NCBI GenBank assembly: GCA_963823525.1
Contig: CAWGLW010000001.1
Location: 124,001-188,000 of the forward strand
Length of the DNA: 64,000 bases
Reading direction: 5' to 3'
Source: CAWGLW01 sp963823525
GTDB lineage: Bacteria > Pseudomonadota > Gammaproteobacteria > Steroidobacterales > Steroidobacteraceae
A program made the translations under genes and the position numbers. The notes beneath the pieces are model-generated. The model was not told where the DNA came from. It did no database searches and saw nothing but the letters and a program-made list of their open reading frames with translations. Shown here in pieces: positions 45,622-55,400 of the stretch. Each line of letters opens with the position of its first letter. The stretch's first letter is position 1.

Positions 45622-47178
45622 TTGCCCGATAGACACAACACCCACGGCGGTGCCGTCGCCTGCGGGCACGACGTAACGGCCGCCGCTGCTCGCGAGGTGC
45701 TGATGGATGGCGGCAACGCCTTTGACGCGGCGATTGCAGGTATCTGCGCGGCCTGCGTGGCAGAAACCGCCTTGTGTTCACTGGCCGGGGGCGGCTACCT
45801 GCTGGCGCGAGCGGGCAACGCCGATCCGGTAGCCTATGATTTTTTTGTCGACACACCGCGCAATCGCCGCGCCCGGGATGAGATCGACCTGTATCCGATT
45901 CATGCCGATTTCGGCACCGCGACCCAGGAGTTCCACGTAGGGCTCGGCGCCGTTGCCACGCCGGGAATCACGGCCGGGCTGTTTGAGATACACGGTGACC
46001 TGTGTCGCCTGCCCATCGAGCGACTGGTTGAACCTGCCGTGCGCGTCGCCCGTGACGGCGTGAAAATCAATCGCTTCCAGGCCTACCTTTTCCAGATCCT
46101 TGCCCCGATCTATCTCTCCACGTTCGGCGCACGCGGTATCTACGGAGACGACCGTGCGACGCTGCCGCAGGCCGGTGACCTTTTTCGTCAGCCCGAACTG
46201 GCCGACACGCTCGAGTGTCTGGCCCGCGAAGGCCCGGAGCTGCTCTACGGTGGCGAGCTCGGCCGACGACTGGCAGCGCTTTGCGAGAGCAGCGGTGGCC
46301 AGCTTGCGCTGGACGACCTGCAGGCCTATCGCGTCCGGCGGCGCACGCCGCTCGCGCTCGACTACCGTGATGCACGAATCCACACGACGCCTCCCCCGTC
46401 TCGCGGTGGCATCCTGATTGGTTTCGCGCTGGCCCTGCTGAACGAAATCGACGTTTCCAGCGGCGAGCCATGGATCGGTACCCTTGCGGAATCCATGCGA
46501 ATCGCGAACAAGGCGCGCGACGAAGACCCGGATGAACTGCTCGATCCGGCGCTGCTGGATCGCTACCGCAAGGAACTGCTCAGCGCCCCCGGCTGCAATC
46601 GCGGCACGACCCACATCAGCATCATTGACCGCGAAGGTAATGTCGCGGCCGCATCCCTGAGCAACGGCGAAGGTTGCGGACACGTATTGCCGGGAACCGG
46701 CATCATGCTCAACAACATGCTGGGCGAGGAAGACATCAATCCCGAGGGCTTCCAGTGCTGGCAGCCCGGCACCCGCATGGCGTCGATGATGGCACCCACG
46801 TTGATCGAGCGCGCCGGTGGCCGCACGGTCCTCGGCTCCGGTGGCTCGAACCGGATCCGCAGCGCGATCCTGCAGGTTATCAGTCGCCTCATCGATTTCG
46901 GGCAATCGCCCGAGACGGCGGTCAACGCCGCACGCATCCATGTCGAGGGCGACCGGATCAGCGTGGAGGACGATCTGAGCCGGACCGAGAACGCTGCGCT
47001 TGAAAAAACCGGCCTGAGCATTGATCGCTGGCAGGAGCGCAACATGTTTTTCGGCGGCGTGCATGTCGTCGATGATCGACCCGATGGCATACACGCAGTC
47101 GGTGACCTCCGCCGCGGCGGCGTGGGCTTGAAGCTGCCCTGGCCAGCCAGTGGCGACCCGCCCCGTGCGATACGGTGA
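45622..47178 (+). CDS. Gamma-glutamyltransferase family protein
   Basis: The 518-residue protein is an Ntn-hydrolase of the gamma-glutamyltransferase family, which auto-cleaves before a threonine and transfers or hydrolyses gamma-glutamyl groups. The likely processing Thr is in CNRGTTHISIIDREGN at about residue 333, with downstream GTGIMLNNMLGEEDI and GSGGSNRIRSAI. It starts at TTG 45622 with no signal peptide visible, so it is probably cytoplasmic, unlike E. coli Ggt. It is divergent from xsc; the 190-base space includes AT-rich TTAAAATACACTATATAG near 45561, a plausible promoter zone. Confidence 0.83.
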   Translation: MPDRHNTHGGAVACGHDVTAAAAREVLMDGGNAFDAAIAGICAACVAETALCSLAGGGYLLARAGNADPVAYDFFVDTPRNRRARDEIDLYPIHADFGTATQEFHVGLGAVATPGITAGLFEIHGDLCRLPIERLVEPAVRVARDGVKINRFQAYLFQILAPIYLSTFGARGIYGDDRATLPQAGDLFRQPELADTLECLAREGPELLYGGELGRRLAALCESSGGQLALDDLQAYRVRRRTPLALDYRDARIHTTPPPSRGGILIGFALALLNEIDVSSGEPWIGTLAESMRIANKARDEDPDELLDPALLDRYRKELLSAPGCNRGTTHISIIDREGNVAAASLSNGEGCGHVLPGTGIMLNNMLGEEDINPEGFQCWQPGTRMASMMAPTLIERAGGRTVLGSGGSNRIRSAILQVISRLIDFGQSPETAVNAARIHVEGDRISVEDDLSRTENAALEKTGLSIDRWQERNMFFGGVHVVDDRPDGIHAVGDLRRGGVGLKLPWPASGDPPRAIR

Positions 47179-47226
47179 GACGCCCTGTAGGATTCAGGGC
47201 TCCACCGCGATGACTGGATACGGCCC

Positions 47227-48018
47227 ATGGAAATTCCGTTCGACGCATTGAATTCGAGTTTGAGTTCCACGGCGCGCTTTTGGCGGGGCACCCTCGCCCG
47301 CCCAGCCAAGCGACAGCCCGCAAGGCACCTGAAACTCTACGAATTCGAGGCCTGCCCGTACTGCCGACTCGTGCGCGAGGCCCTGACCGAACTGGATCTC
47401 GACGCGCTGATCTATCCGACACCACACGGCGGTAAGCGCTTTCGGCCAAAGGTCGAAAAAATGGGTGGCAAGCAACAGTTCCCTTACCTGGTCGACCCCA
47501 ACACGAAGGTTTCGATGTATGAGTCGGCGGACATCATTGAGTACCTTTACGAGCGCTACGGCGGGCGATCGGCCCCGCCACGCCTTTTCCGGCCGATTGA
47601 CGTCTCGACTTCGATCCTCGCCCAGCTGCCACGCCTCACGGCAGGAGCCAGGGCCCGTCCTTCGCGAGCCCCCAGGAAACCGCTGGAGTTGTTCAGTTTC
47701 GAGTCGAGCCCGTTTTCGCGTCGGGTTCGCGAGCTGCTCTGTGAGCTCGAGCTGCCCTACCTGTTGCGCAGCACCGGCAAGGCAAGCTGGCGCGATCTCG
47801 GTCCACCGGCCGTGCGCGCGACGCTGTTCCCCGGCCGTCCGGTCGAAGGACGAACCCGCATCGAACTGTTCGCGCGGGCCGGCAAGGTCCAGGTGCCCTA
47901 CCTGGTCGACCCGAACACGGATACCGGGATGTTCGAGTCCGACGCAATCAGGGACTACCTGATGGACACCTACGCAACCGGAGGCACGCCGGCGAAGAAG
48001 CGCCGCGGCCTTCCCTGA
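47227..48018 (+). CDS. Tandem GST N-terminal (thioredoxin-fold) domain protein
   Basis: The 263-residue protein holds two glutathione S-transferase N-terminal domains in a row and no all-helical GST C-domain. The first (about 34-112) has CPYC at 43-46 and FPYLVDPNTKVSMYESADIIEYL; the second (about 152-252) has SPFS at 161-164 and VPYLVDPNTDTGMFESDAIRDYL. The cysteine pair is thus present only in the first, while the second keeps the serine. Such tandem proteins occur in cyanobacteria, plants and some proteobacteria; biochemical role unknown. It follows the gamma-glutamyltransferase gene by 48 bases, which suggests glutathione metabolism. Confidence 0.8.
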   Translation: MEIPFDALNSSLSSTARFWRGTLARPAKRQPARHLKLYEFEACPYCRLVREALTELDLDALIYPTPHGGKRFRPKVEKMGGKQQFPYLVDPNTKVSMYESADIIEYLYERYGGRSAPPRLFRPIDVSTSILAQLPRLTAGARARPSRAPRKPLELFSFESSPFSRRVRELLCELELPYLLRSTGKASWRDLGPPAVRATLFPGRPVEGRTRIELFARAGKVQVPYLVDPNTDTGMFESDAIRDYLMDTYATGGTPAKKRRGLP

Positions 48019-48057
48019 ATGAGGTGCACGCGGCGCCATCCCGCGGCCAGGTCGCGA

Positions 48058-48999
48058 TCACGGCGCGACGTCGTCTTCGAGGTGCTGCTGCAGCATCGTG
48101 CCAGTGGTCACCGCCGGGTCCCAGGTCATCACGCGGTTGCGCCCGGCCGCCTTGGCGAGCAGAAGCGCTTTGTCGGCACGATCGATTGACTCCTCCACTC
48201 TTACATCCCGGTCGAGCATCGCAAGCCCGAAGGACGCAGTTGTATGGATCGGTGCACCGTCCGCCGCCACGGCCAGCCGGGCTCCGCTCAGGCACTGGCG
48301 AGTGCGCTGCATGACTTTCTCAGCGGCCGCCAGGTCAACGCCGGGCAGTGAAATCAGGAATTCGTCACCACCGTAGCGAAATACCTTGTCGTAGGGCCGC
48401 AGGTCGTCAGTGACCCGCCGAACCGCTTCGGACAACACCTGGTCGCCGACGGAATGTCCGTGCATGTCGTTGATGTCCTTGAGGTGATCGATGTCCATGA
48501 AAGCGATGCAGCATTGCTGCACATTGCGCCGGGAGAGCTCGTGCCATTCGCGCAGTTCAGGCAACATCTCGACGCGTCCGTAAGCGCCGGTCAAGGCATC
48601 GGTGCTGCGCAGTGCGCCCTGGATTTCATGCCTGAGCGTGTCGAGTTCCAGTTGCAGGCGCAGGTGGCCCTCGGCAAATTCATCATAATCTTCTGCGCTG
48701 ACGGGTTCCTGAGCCAGGACCTGGCGGAGCAGCGTCGCGGCAGACTCGTGCTGGCGCTCGTGCTGTGCAACGATCGTGGCGAAGGTCGGTTGCTCGCACA
48801 GTTCAGACGGCGCCTGCTCACGGCACCACTGGCCGAACCGACAGTGCCTGTGTGCATCGCCATCGAGATCGGCGGGATCGCACGGCAGGCGACAAACCAG
48901 GCGGCGGATGATGGCCTCATGCCAGTTGGAATGCGCCTGGGTTGCCTGCTGCAGGTGCTTGCGCATCTTCCGCAGGACAGCGGGCTCTAGCTTGAACAT
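48058..48999 (-). CDS. Zinc-sensing CZB-GGDEF diguanylate cyclase (DgcZ-like)
   Basis: The 313-residue cytoplasmic protein makes cyclic di-GMP. Residues 15-95 form a CZB zinc-binding helical domain: ligands expected at His23, Cys53, His80 and His84 are all present, at almost the same positions as in E. coli DgcZ. The GGDEF domain occupies 135-300, with an intact GGDEF at 210-214 and the inhibitory I-site RPYD at 201-204. Zinc binding in DgcZ lowers activity; the same is inferred here. It has no membrane segment and stands alone. Confidence 0.9.
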   Translation of the reverse strand: MFKLEPAVLRKMRKHLQQATQAHSNWHEAIIRRLVCRLPCDPADLDGDAHRHCRFGQWCREQAPSELCEQPTFATIVAQHERQHESAATLLRQVLAQEPVSAEDYDEFAEGHLRLQLELDTLRHEIQGALRSTDALTGAYGRVEMLPELREWHELSRRNVQQCCIAFMDIDHLKDINDMHGHSVGDQVLSEAVRRVTDDLRPYDKVFRYGGDEFLISLPGVDLAAAEKVMQRTRQCLSGARLAVAADGAPIHTTASFGLAMLDRDVRVEESIDRADKALLLAKAAGRNRVMTWDPAVTTGTMLQQHLEDDVAP

Positions 49000-49160
49000 C
49001 CCTCTACTCCTTCAGTCAGGGCGCTCAATGACACCGTCATCTATAAGAATAGCGCAGTTTCGAGCCACCGGACGTTCAAGTGGCTTGCGATAATGCAAAC
49101 CGGGCTGGCAGGATCCCGTCGCGAGCCCATTTCCCTGAGCCGACACAAGAGACCGTAGCC

Positions 49161-50177
49161 ATGAAGGTTCATCGACGAGAATTCCTGCGTCTTGCATCCG
49201 CAGCAGCCGCGATGCCATGGGTGGCGTCGTGCTCCGGGGAACCAGATGTCAAGTTCGATACGAGCCGGCCCCTTGGCCCGTTTGGCGCCGATTCAACCGC
49301 CGAAGAGGTCACCCGCGGGCTCGACCTGGGCGACAAGGTCGTGCTGGTAACGGGCTGTACATCCGGCCTGGGGCTGGAAACCATGCGCGTGCTTGCACTG
49401 CGCGGCGCGCACGTGATCGGCACCGGGCGAACGCTGGCCAAGGCGCAACAGGCCTGCGACAGTGTCACCGGTCTTACGACGCCCGTAGCCCTGGAGCTGT
49501 CGGACCTTTCATCCGTGGTCGATTGCGCCGCAACGGTCCGCACTCTCAACCTGGCACCGAATATCCTCGTCTGTAATGCGGGCATAAACACCTTCGGCGA
49601 GCTTGAACTGGTCAACGGCGTCGAGCGGATGTTCGCCGTCAATTTCCTTGGTCACTTCGTGCTCGTGAACCAGCTCCTGCCCCTGATGCGCACGGCGGTC
49701 CCGGCGCGGATCGTCCACGTCGGCAGTCGATCGGGATACCGCAAGGCGCCGGCAGTCGGCATCGATTTCGACAACCTTCGCGGTGAGAAAATCTTTGATG
49801 CTGATGCAGCCTATGGGCGATCAAAGCTGGCCAACGCTCTGTTCTCTTTTGAACTCGCGAGACGACTCGGGGGCAGCGGACTGACTTCGAACGTCATACA
49901 CCCGGGCCTGGTCCACACCAATATTGCCCGCACGGCGCCGGCGCCCTTGCGCGGCGCCTTTGATCTGCTCGGCGGTCTGATCGCGAAATCACCCGCTGAA
50001 GGCGCCGCCACTCAGGTTTACGTCGCGACCAGTCCTGCATTGGAGGGCATAAACGGCGGATACTTCGAAGACTGCAATCCGGTGATCGTGAACGGGCAGC
50101 ACCACATGTACGACCAGGCCATGCAGGCCAGGCTCTGGACAACGGCGGAGCAGATGGCCGAGGGCTACCTGGTCTGA
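49161..50177 (+). CDS. Exported short-chain dehydrogenase with Tat motif and lipobox
   Basis: The 338-residue protein is a retinol-dehydrogenase-like SDR preceded by an export signal. Arg5-Arg6 in HRREFLRLAS form a twin-arginine motif, and VASC (Cys24) is a lipobox, so it may be a Tat-exported lipoprotein. The enzyme part keeps the cofactor loop TGCTSGLG (64-71), CNAG (138-141) and catalytic Tyr218/Lys222 in YGRSK. An NAD(P)-dependent enzyme outside the cytoplasm would need cofactor bound before export, which Tat allows. ATG 49161 is chosen because it begins the twin-arginine signal. Substrate is unknown. Confidence 0.8.
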   Translation: MKVHRREFLRLASAAAAMPWVASCSGEPDVKFDTSRPLGPFGADSTAEEVTRGLDLGDKVVLVTGCTSGLGLETMRVLALRGAHVIGTGRTLAKAQQACDSVTGLTTPVALELSDLSSVVDCAATVRTLNLAPNILVCNAGINTFGELELVNGVERMFAVNFLGHFVLVNQLLPLMRTAVPARIVHVGSRSGYRKAPAVGIDFDNLRGEKIFDADAAYGRSKLANALFSFELARRLGGSGLTSNVIHPGLVHTNIARTAPAPLRGAFDLLGGLIAKSPAEGAATQVYVATSPALEGINGGYFEDCNPVIVNGQHHMYDQAMQARLWTTAEQMAEGYLV

Positions 50178-50204
50178 ACCAGAAGCCGACGGACGATCGA
50201 CGCT

Positions 50205-50843
50205 TTACTGGCGAAGGCGCGCGTACTGGGCTACCCGCACCATCACGGCATCATCGCTTTTCGCCACCGACCCGCAATCGAAGGGTGGCTGCGGATCGTA
50301 CTCGATCATCAGCTGCGCCGCCTCGGCCGCCGTCCGGTCCACAAGTAATTCCGCCAGTCGCAGCGCCATATCGATACCACTGGCAACGCCCGCCGCCGTA
50401 ATGATCCGGCGCTCGATGTGCTCAACGACGCGTTGTGGCGTCGCCTGCGCGCCATACGCTTCGAGATCCGCGTAACATGACCAGTGCGTGGTGGCCGAAA
50501 GCCCATCGAGCAAGCCCGCCGCGCCGAGAACCAGCGACCCCGTACAGACTGAGGTCGTAAAGCGCGTGCTCTCGTGTGCCGTGCGCAACCATTCAAGGAC
50601 CCGCTGCTCCGACACCAGAGCGCGGGTACCGACGCCGCCGGGAAACACGATGACATCCGGTTTCGGCATCTCCTCGAAGGTCGCATCGACCATCATTCCG
50701 AGCATGCCGTTTTCAGTGCGAACCTCGCCGCGCTCTGTGCCGACGAACCGGATATCGAGCTGAGGGATCCGCTGCAGGACTTCATACGGTCCGATGGCAT
50801 CCAGCGCAGTGAGCTTCGGAAAAATGGGAATCGCGATTTGCAT
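50205..50843 (-). CDS. DJ-1/PfpI family protein (isonitrile hydratase-like)
   Basis: The 212-residue protein has the class I glutamine amidotransferase-like fold of DJ-1/PfpI. The nucleophilic cysteine elbow is TSVCTGSLVLGAAGLLDG, followed by THWSCYADLEAYGA, the arrangement seen in isonitrile hydratase InhA and in the N-terminal half of GlxA-type regulators. There is no helix-turn-helix domain, so it is not a transcription factor. An N-terminal segment begins MQIAIPIFPKLTALDAIGPYEVL. It converges on the SDR gene. Confidence 0.83.
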   Translation of the reverse strand: MQIAIPIFPKLTALDAIGPYEVLQRIPQLDIRFVGTERGEVRTENGMLGMMVDATFEEMPKPDVIVFPGGVGTRALVSEQRVLEWLRTAHESTRFTTSVCTGSLVLGAAGLLDGLSATTHWSCYADLEAYGAQATPQRVVEHIERRIITAAGVASGIDMALRLAELLVDRTAAEAAQLMIEYDPQPPFDCGSVAKSDDAVMVRVAQYARLRQ

Positions 50844-51112
50844 TGACGGGAGCCTTCTACCGGAAATCCGCTGTCTATGGTGTCACAGTGCTGCCCGGCC
50901 AGGACCCTGATCCCGGTCGCCCGTGGAATTACCCATCGGCAGGACGACCGCCTCGGATGGCCGCCATCAAACTTCGCATCGACCCACTGAACCGCAACCG
51001 CCGCCGATTCCGAAACCACCGGGCGGCTGCCGACGAAACAGGTTTCGGAGAGCGCTTGCGCGTTGCGTTGCGCTGTATCATGGTGCTTCCGATTCACTGG
51101 AGATTATTGAAA

Positions 51113-51307
51113 ATGACCCGCAACGAAGCAAGCTGGGATCGTGGAATCCGTGTGGCCGCTGGCCTGCTGCTGCTTTCCCTCGTATTTGTCGGACCGAAGA
51201 CCCCCTGGGGACTGGTCGGCCTGGTTCCGCTGTTTACCGGACTGATGGGCTGGTGTCCCGCCTACACGATCTTCGGTATCAGCACCTGCCCAACCAAGAA
51301 GCCCTGA
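51113..51307 (+). CDS. DUF2892 small inner-membrane protein (YgaP C-terminal-like)
   Basis: The 64-residue protein has two membrane helices (VAAGLLLLSLVFVG and VGLVPLFTGLMGWCPAYTIFGI) joined by a tight turn. The pattern GWCPAYTIFGIST matches DUF2892, the membrane part of the rhodanese YgaP. It stands alone without a rhodanese domain. ATG 51113 is preceded by ACTGGAGATT, a usable ribosome-binding site. Confidence 0.85.
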   Translation: MTRNEASWDRGIRVAAGLLLLSLVFVGPKTPWGLVGLVPLFTGLMGWCPAYTIFGISTCPTKKP

Positions 51308-51327
51308 ACGAGTGGTCTGTCACCTAC

Positions 51328-51350
51328 CGGGACGCTCTCTGAGCGTCCCG
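51328..51350 (+). terminator. Hairpin after DUF2892 gene
   Basis: CGGGACGCTC and GAGCGTCCCG form a perfect 10-base-pair stem with a three-base loop, 20 bases after the stop. No T-run follows, so it may be a stable 3' end, an attenuator for the next gene, or not a terminator at all. Confidence 0.4.
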
Positions 51351-51374
51351 CTTCAAAACCGATAACACACCGCA

Positions 51375-52475
51375 GTGAGTCGATTTCCGCGACATGATCG
51401 CGCACGAATTCCCGGCGTGGTGCTCGGCGCCATGCTCGGTGCGGCCGGCTGGGGCGGGATCGGCCTGGCGCAGGACGCGCCCTCGCCGGTAACCGTCGCC
51501 CGCCCGGGAGTGGGCACGCTGCCCGAGACGCTCAGGCTGAACGGCACCGTAACCTCGGCCCGGGTCGCGAGGCTCTCACCGCGCGTCAGCGGTCTGATCT
51601 CCCGGGTTCGGGTGGATGCGGGAAGCCGCGTCGAGGCCGGAGACCTGCTGCTTGAGCTTGACGACGCGCTGGCTCGCCTGGAACTCGAGCGTGTCACGGC
51701 CGAAGTCAACGAGGGCCAGGCTCGCCTGGCTGAAGCTCAACGCCTGCGCGACGAAGCGCTGCGACTGGTCGCCGACCATCACATTCCAAAATCTCAGGCC
51801 GACACGGTCGAGGCAGAGCTCAAGATCGTTGCGGCCAGTGTTGCTCGATTGAAGGTTGAGCGGCGCCAGCAAGCGGAAATCGTCGCGCGCCATCGCCTCG
51901 TTGCACCGTTTCCAGGCATCGTCAGCCGTAAGCTTTCCGAAGCCGGCGAGTGGGTCGACACCGGCACTCCCGTTCTGGAACTCGTCGCAACCGACGAACT
52001 GCGGGTCGACGTTCAGGCGCCTCAGCAACGACAGTCGGACCTCAAGGTCGGCACCACGGCGACCGTCAGTGCGGACGGCCTGCCCGGTATTGAATTCGAC
52101 GGTGCGGTCGCCGCCGTCGTGCCCGTCAAGGACCCGGCGTCACGCACGTTCCTGGTGAGAGTCGCGGTACCGGATGCCGGTGGCCGACTGACACCGGGGA
52201 TGTCTGCCAGCGTTGAATTCACCCTCGAACGCGCCTCCGGTGTTCTGACGATTCCGCGTGACGCGATCATCCGTCAGCCCGACGGTTCGGCGCTGGTGTG
52301 GGTCATTGCAAGGGATGGAGAACGCCTGACTGTCGCGCCTCGACGCGTTAATCTGGGTCGATCAATTGACGACGCCATCGAGGTCCGTGGCGGCCTCGAC
52401 CCGGAGGCCGAGGTCGTCGTCCGCGGCAACGAATTGCTTCGCGAGGGGCGCGCGGTGCGCATCCTGGCGCCCTGA
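51375..52475 (+). CDS. RND efflux periplasmic adaptor (membrane fusion protein)
   Basis: The 366-residue protein links an inner-membrane RND pump to an outer-membrane channel. It has a signal peptide ending GLAQDA near residue 35, a lipoyl-like half (RLSPRVSGLISRVRVDAGSRVEAGDLLLELD), a helical hairpin with long alpha segments (about 100-160), the second lipoyl half (VAPFPGIVSRKLSEAGEWVDTG) and a beta-barrel domain. GTG 51375 is the assumed start. The next gene begins 17 bases after its stop. Confidence 0.88.
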   Translation: MSRFPRHDRARIPGVVLGAMLGAAGWGGIGLAQDAPSPVTVARPGVGTLPETLRLNGTVTSARVARLSPRVSGLISRVRVDAGSRVEAGDLLLELDDALARLELERVTAEVNEGQARLAEAQRLRDEALRLVADHHIPKSQADTVEAELKIVAASVARLKVERRQQAEIVARHRLVAPFPGIVSRKLSEAGEWVDTGTPVLELVATDELRVDVQAPQQRQSDLKVGTTATVSADGLPGIEFDGAVAAVVPVKDPASRTFLVRVAVPDAGGRLTPGMSASVEFTLERASGVLTIPRDAIIRQPDGSALVWVIARDGERLTVAPRRVNLGRSIDDAIEVRGGLDPEAEVVVRGNELLREGRAVRILAP

Positions 52476-52491
52476 CTGGCTCGTCACCTTC

Positions 52492-55400
52492 GTGCTAAAC
52501 GGCATCATTCGGCACGGAACCCTGGTCGCGGTGATCGTGCTGATCGTCTGCGTCCTTGGTGTCGCAGCGGCACTTCGTGTTCCCGTGCAGATGATTCCGG
52601 ACCTCGACGTGCGCACGATCTCGGTTCGAACCAACTGGCCGGGTGCAACGCCCCAGGACATTGAGAAAGAAATACTGATCGAGCAGGAAGAGTACCTGCG
52701 CACGATTCCCAATCTCGAGCGTCTGCTCGCCACTGCGACGTTCGGCCAGGGCCGCATCGAGCTGGAATTCCCGTTCGGCATCGACGTCAATGAAGCCCTG
52801 ATCCGCACCCAGAACGCGCTGGCGCAAGTGCCGGCCTATCCGGAAAACGTCGACGAACCGCGTATTTTTGCCAGCTCTTTTTCCGAGAATGCATTCATGT
52901 TCTTCCGGGTCTCGCCGCTGCCGGGCAATCCGCGTGACCTCGACATGGACATGATGCTGGACTTTGTCGAGGACAACGTGCGCACGCGCATGGAGCGCGT
53001 GCCCGGTGTATCGCAGATCAGCATCAACGGTGGCGCAGAACGCCAGGTGCAGATCATCGTGGACCCGGCCCGTCTCGCCGATCGAGGCGTCACGCTCAAC
53101 GAGTTGCGCTCGGCGATTCGCGCCCGCAATCGCGATGCATCTGGCGGCGACGTCGATGACGGTAAACGCCGTTACCTGGTCCGCACTGTGGGTCGCTACG
53201 GCAGCCTCCAGGACATCGAAGACACCGTCATCGCGTCGCGTGCCGATGCGCTGATACGCCTGCGGGACGTGGCCGAAGTAAGGCTCGACCACTTCGAAAT
53301 TCGCAGCCGGTCCTTTGTCGATGGCCTGCCCGGTATCGGCCTTTCAGTGCGACGCGAACCCGGCTCCAACGTCATCGAGATCAAGCAGGCCATGCTGCCG
53401 GTGATCGACGAGATCAATGCCGAAGTGCTGGCGCCCGCGGGGCTGCAACTCAGCCCGATCAGCGACGACGTGCGCTATGTAAGTGCCTCCGTCAAGAACG
53501 TGTGGAAGAACCTGGCCCTGGGCGCACTGCTGGCCACCCTGGTCATGTACCTGTTTCTGCGCTCAGTGCCATTGACGCTGATCGGAGTGATCGGCATCCC
53601 GATCTGTACGATCGCCGCATTCATCGGTCTGCTCGCAGCGGGCCGTACGATCAACGTCATCTCTCTGGCCGGCATCGCGTTTGCGATCGGTATGACGCTG
53701 GACAACAGTATCGTGGTCCTCGAGAGCATCGAGCGCGAGCGCCGGCGTGGCCTTGCGGCCGTCGATGCCGCATTGATTGGCGTCCGCCGCGTATGGCCAG
53801 CCGTACTGGCATCAACCATGACGACGGTGCTGGTGTTTGCACCGGTGCTTTTCATCGACGAGGAGGCAGGCCAGCTCTACTCCGATGTCGCCGTCGCAAT
53901 CTCTGCCTCGATACTGGCTTCCATGCTGGTCGCGATTGCGGTGATCCCGACCTCCGTCGCAAGACTGACGCGCGAAGAGACGAATCATCCCGATGCACGG
54001 GGCGGCTCGAGCCTGCGTGGACGCATGCTGGCCGCCAGCCAGTGGCTGAGCGCCACGCCGCTGCGCCGTGCGAGCTGCATCGGTCTGACGCTGGCTGGGG
54101 CAGCGTTGATCATCTGGAGGCTGACACCGGCGGCCGAGTATCTTCCCGAAGGCGAGGAGCCAAAGATCTTCGCGCAGATGATCGCGCCGCCGGGCTACAA
54201 TTTCGACGAGATGACGCGCGTTGCCGAGGACGTCCAGCGCCAGTTCCTGCCCTACCTCGATGCCGACCCCGGGGACTTCGCATCGGGGCGCACGGATATT
54301 CCGCCACTCGCCTACTTCAATCTCTGGGTCCAGCCGCAGCAATTGCGGGCAATCGTCGAGGCACGCGACCCGGCGCACATCGATGCCCTGATGCAGGCGC
54401 TGAACAAGCGATTCTCCGCTTACCCCGGCATGCGTGCGTTCTCGTCCCGGGGCTCTATCATTTCCAGCAATGACGGTGGTACCCGCAGTGTGAATGTTGA
54501 AGTGGCCGGGGCTGACCTTGGCACGCTTTACGAAGTGGCAACACTCGTGATTGATCGGGCCGGGCAGGTGCTCGAGAATCCCCAGGTTCGCTCCGAGCCC
54601 GGATCACTGGCACTGGCTCAACCACTGGTTGAATTGAAACCACGCTGGGAACGTGCAGCAGAGCTGGGCTTCACGGCCCAGGAACTGGGCTTCGCAATCG
54701 CCGCACTCACCGACGGCGCATACGTCGACGAGTTCTTCCTCGGTGACGACAAGATCGACATGTTCCTGTACAGCACGGCCGGCCAGGCCCAGGACCTGGC
54801 ACGTATTTCGGAACTGCCGATTTACGCCCCGAATGGCGGGGTTGTGCCGGTCTCGGCTGTGGCCACGATGACCGAAAAGATCGATACCGATACGATTCGA
54901 CGCGTCGATGGGCGTCGCACCGTGACCGTCTACATGATCCCGCCGCGTTCGCTGGCGCTGGAGACTGCCATTGACCGTGTCCGCCACGACGTGCTGGGCG
55001 CACTCGCGGCAGAGGGTGCGCTGCCACGTGGAGTCAGTTTCAACATCACCGGGGCGGGTGATCAACTCGATGCAACGCGTGAGTCGCTGGCGGGCAACTT
55101 CCTGATTTCAGTCGTCCTTTGCTACCTCGTGCTGGTCGCAATCTTCACGCACTGGGGTTATCCGCTGGTCATCCTGACAGCGGTTCCACTCGGCATTGCC
55201 GGCGGAATCATCGGCCTGGCATTGCTCAACGCCGGTGGCGCGCTGCTGCCACTGCTCGGAATACCCGCCATTTCGCAGCCGTTTGACATGATCACGATGC
55301 TGGGCTTCCTGATCCTGGTCGGCATCGTCGTGAACAACCCGATCCTGATTGTCGATCGCGCATTGACCAACCTGCGCGAACAGAACATGAGTGCCGAGCA

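Noticed and set aside
45778..47094. 438-residue minus-strand frame antisense to the gamma-glutamyltransferase
   Set aside because: No ribosome-binding site or domain; GGT motifs are on the plus strand.
50693..51097. 134-residue minus-strand frame upstream of the PfpI-family gene
   Set aside because: Overlaps the PfpI start in another frame and has no domain or good start signal.
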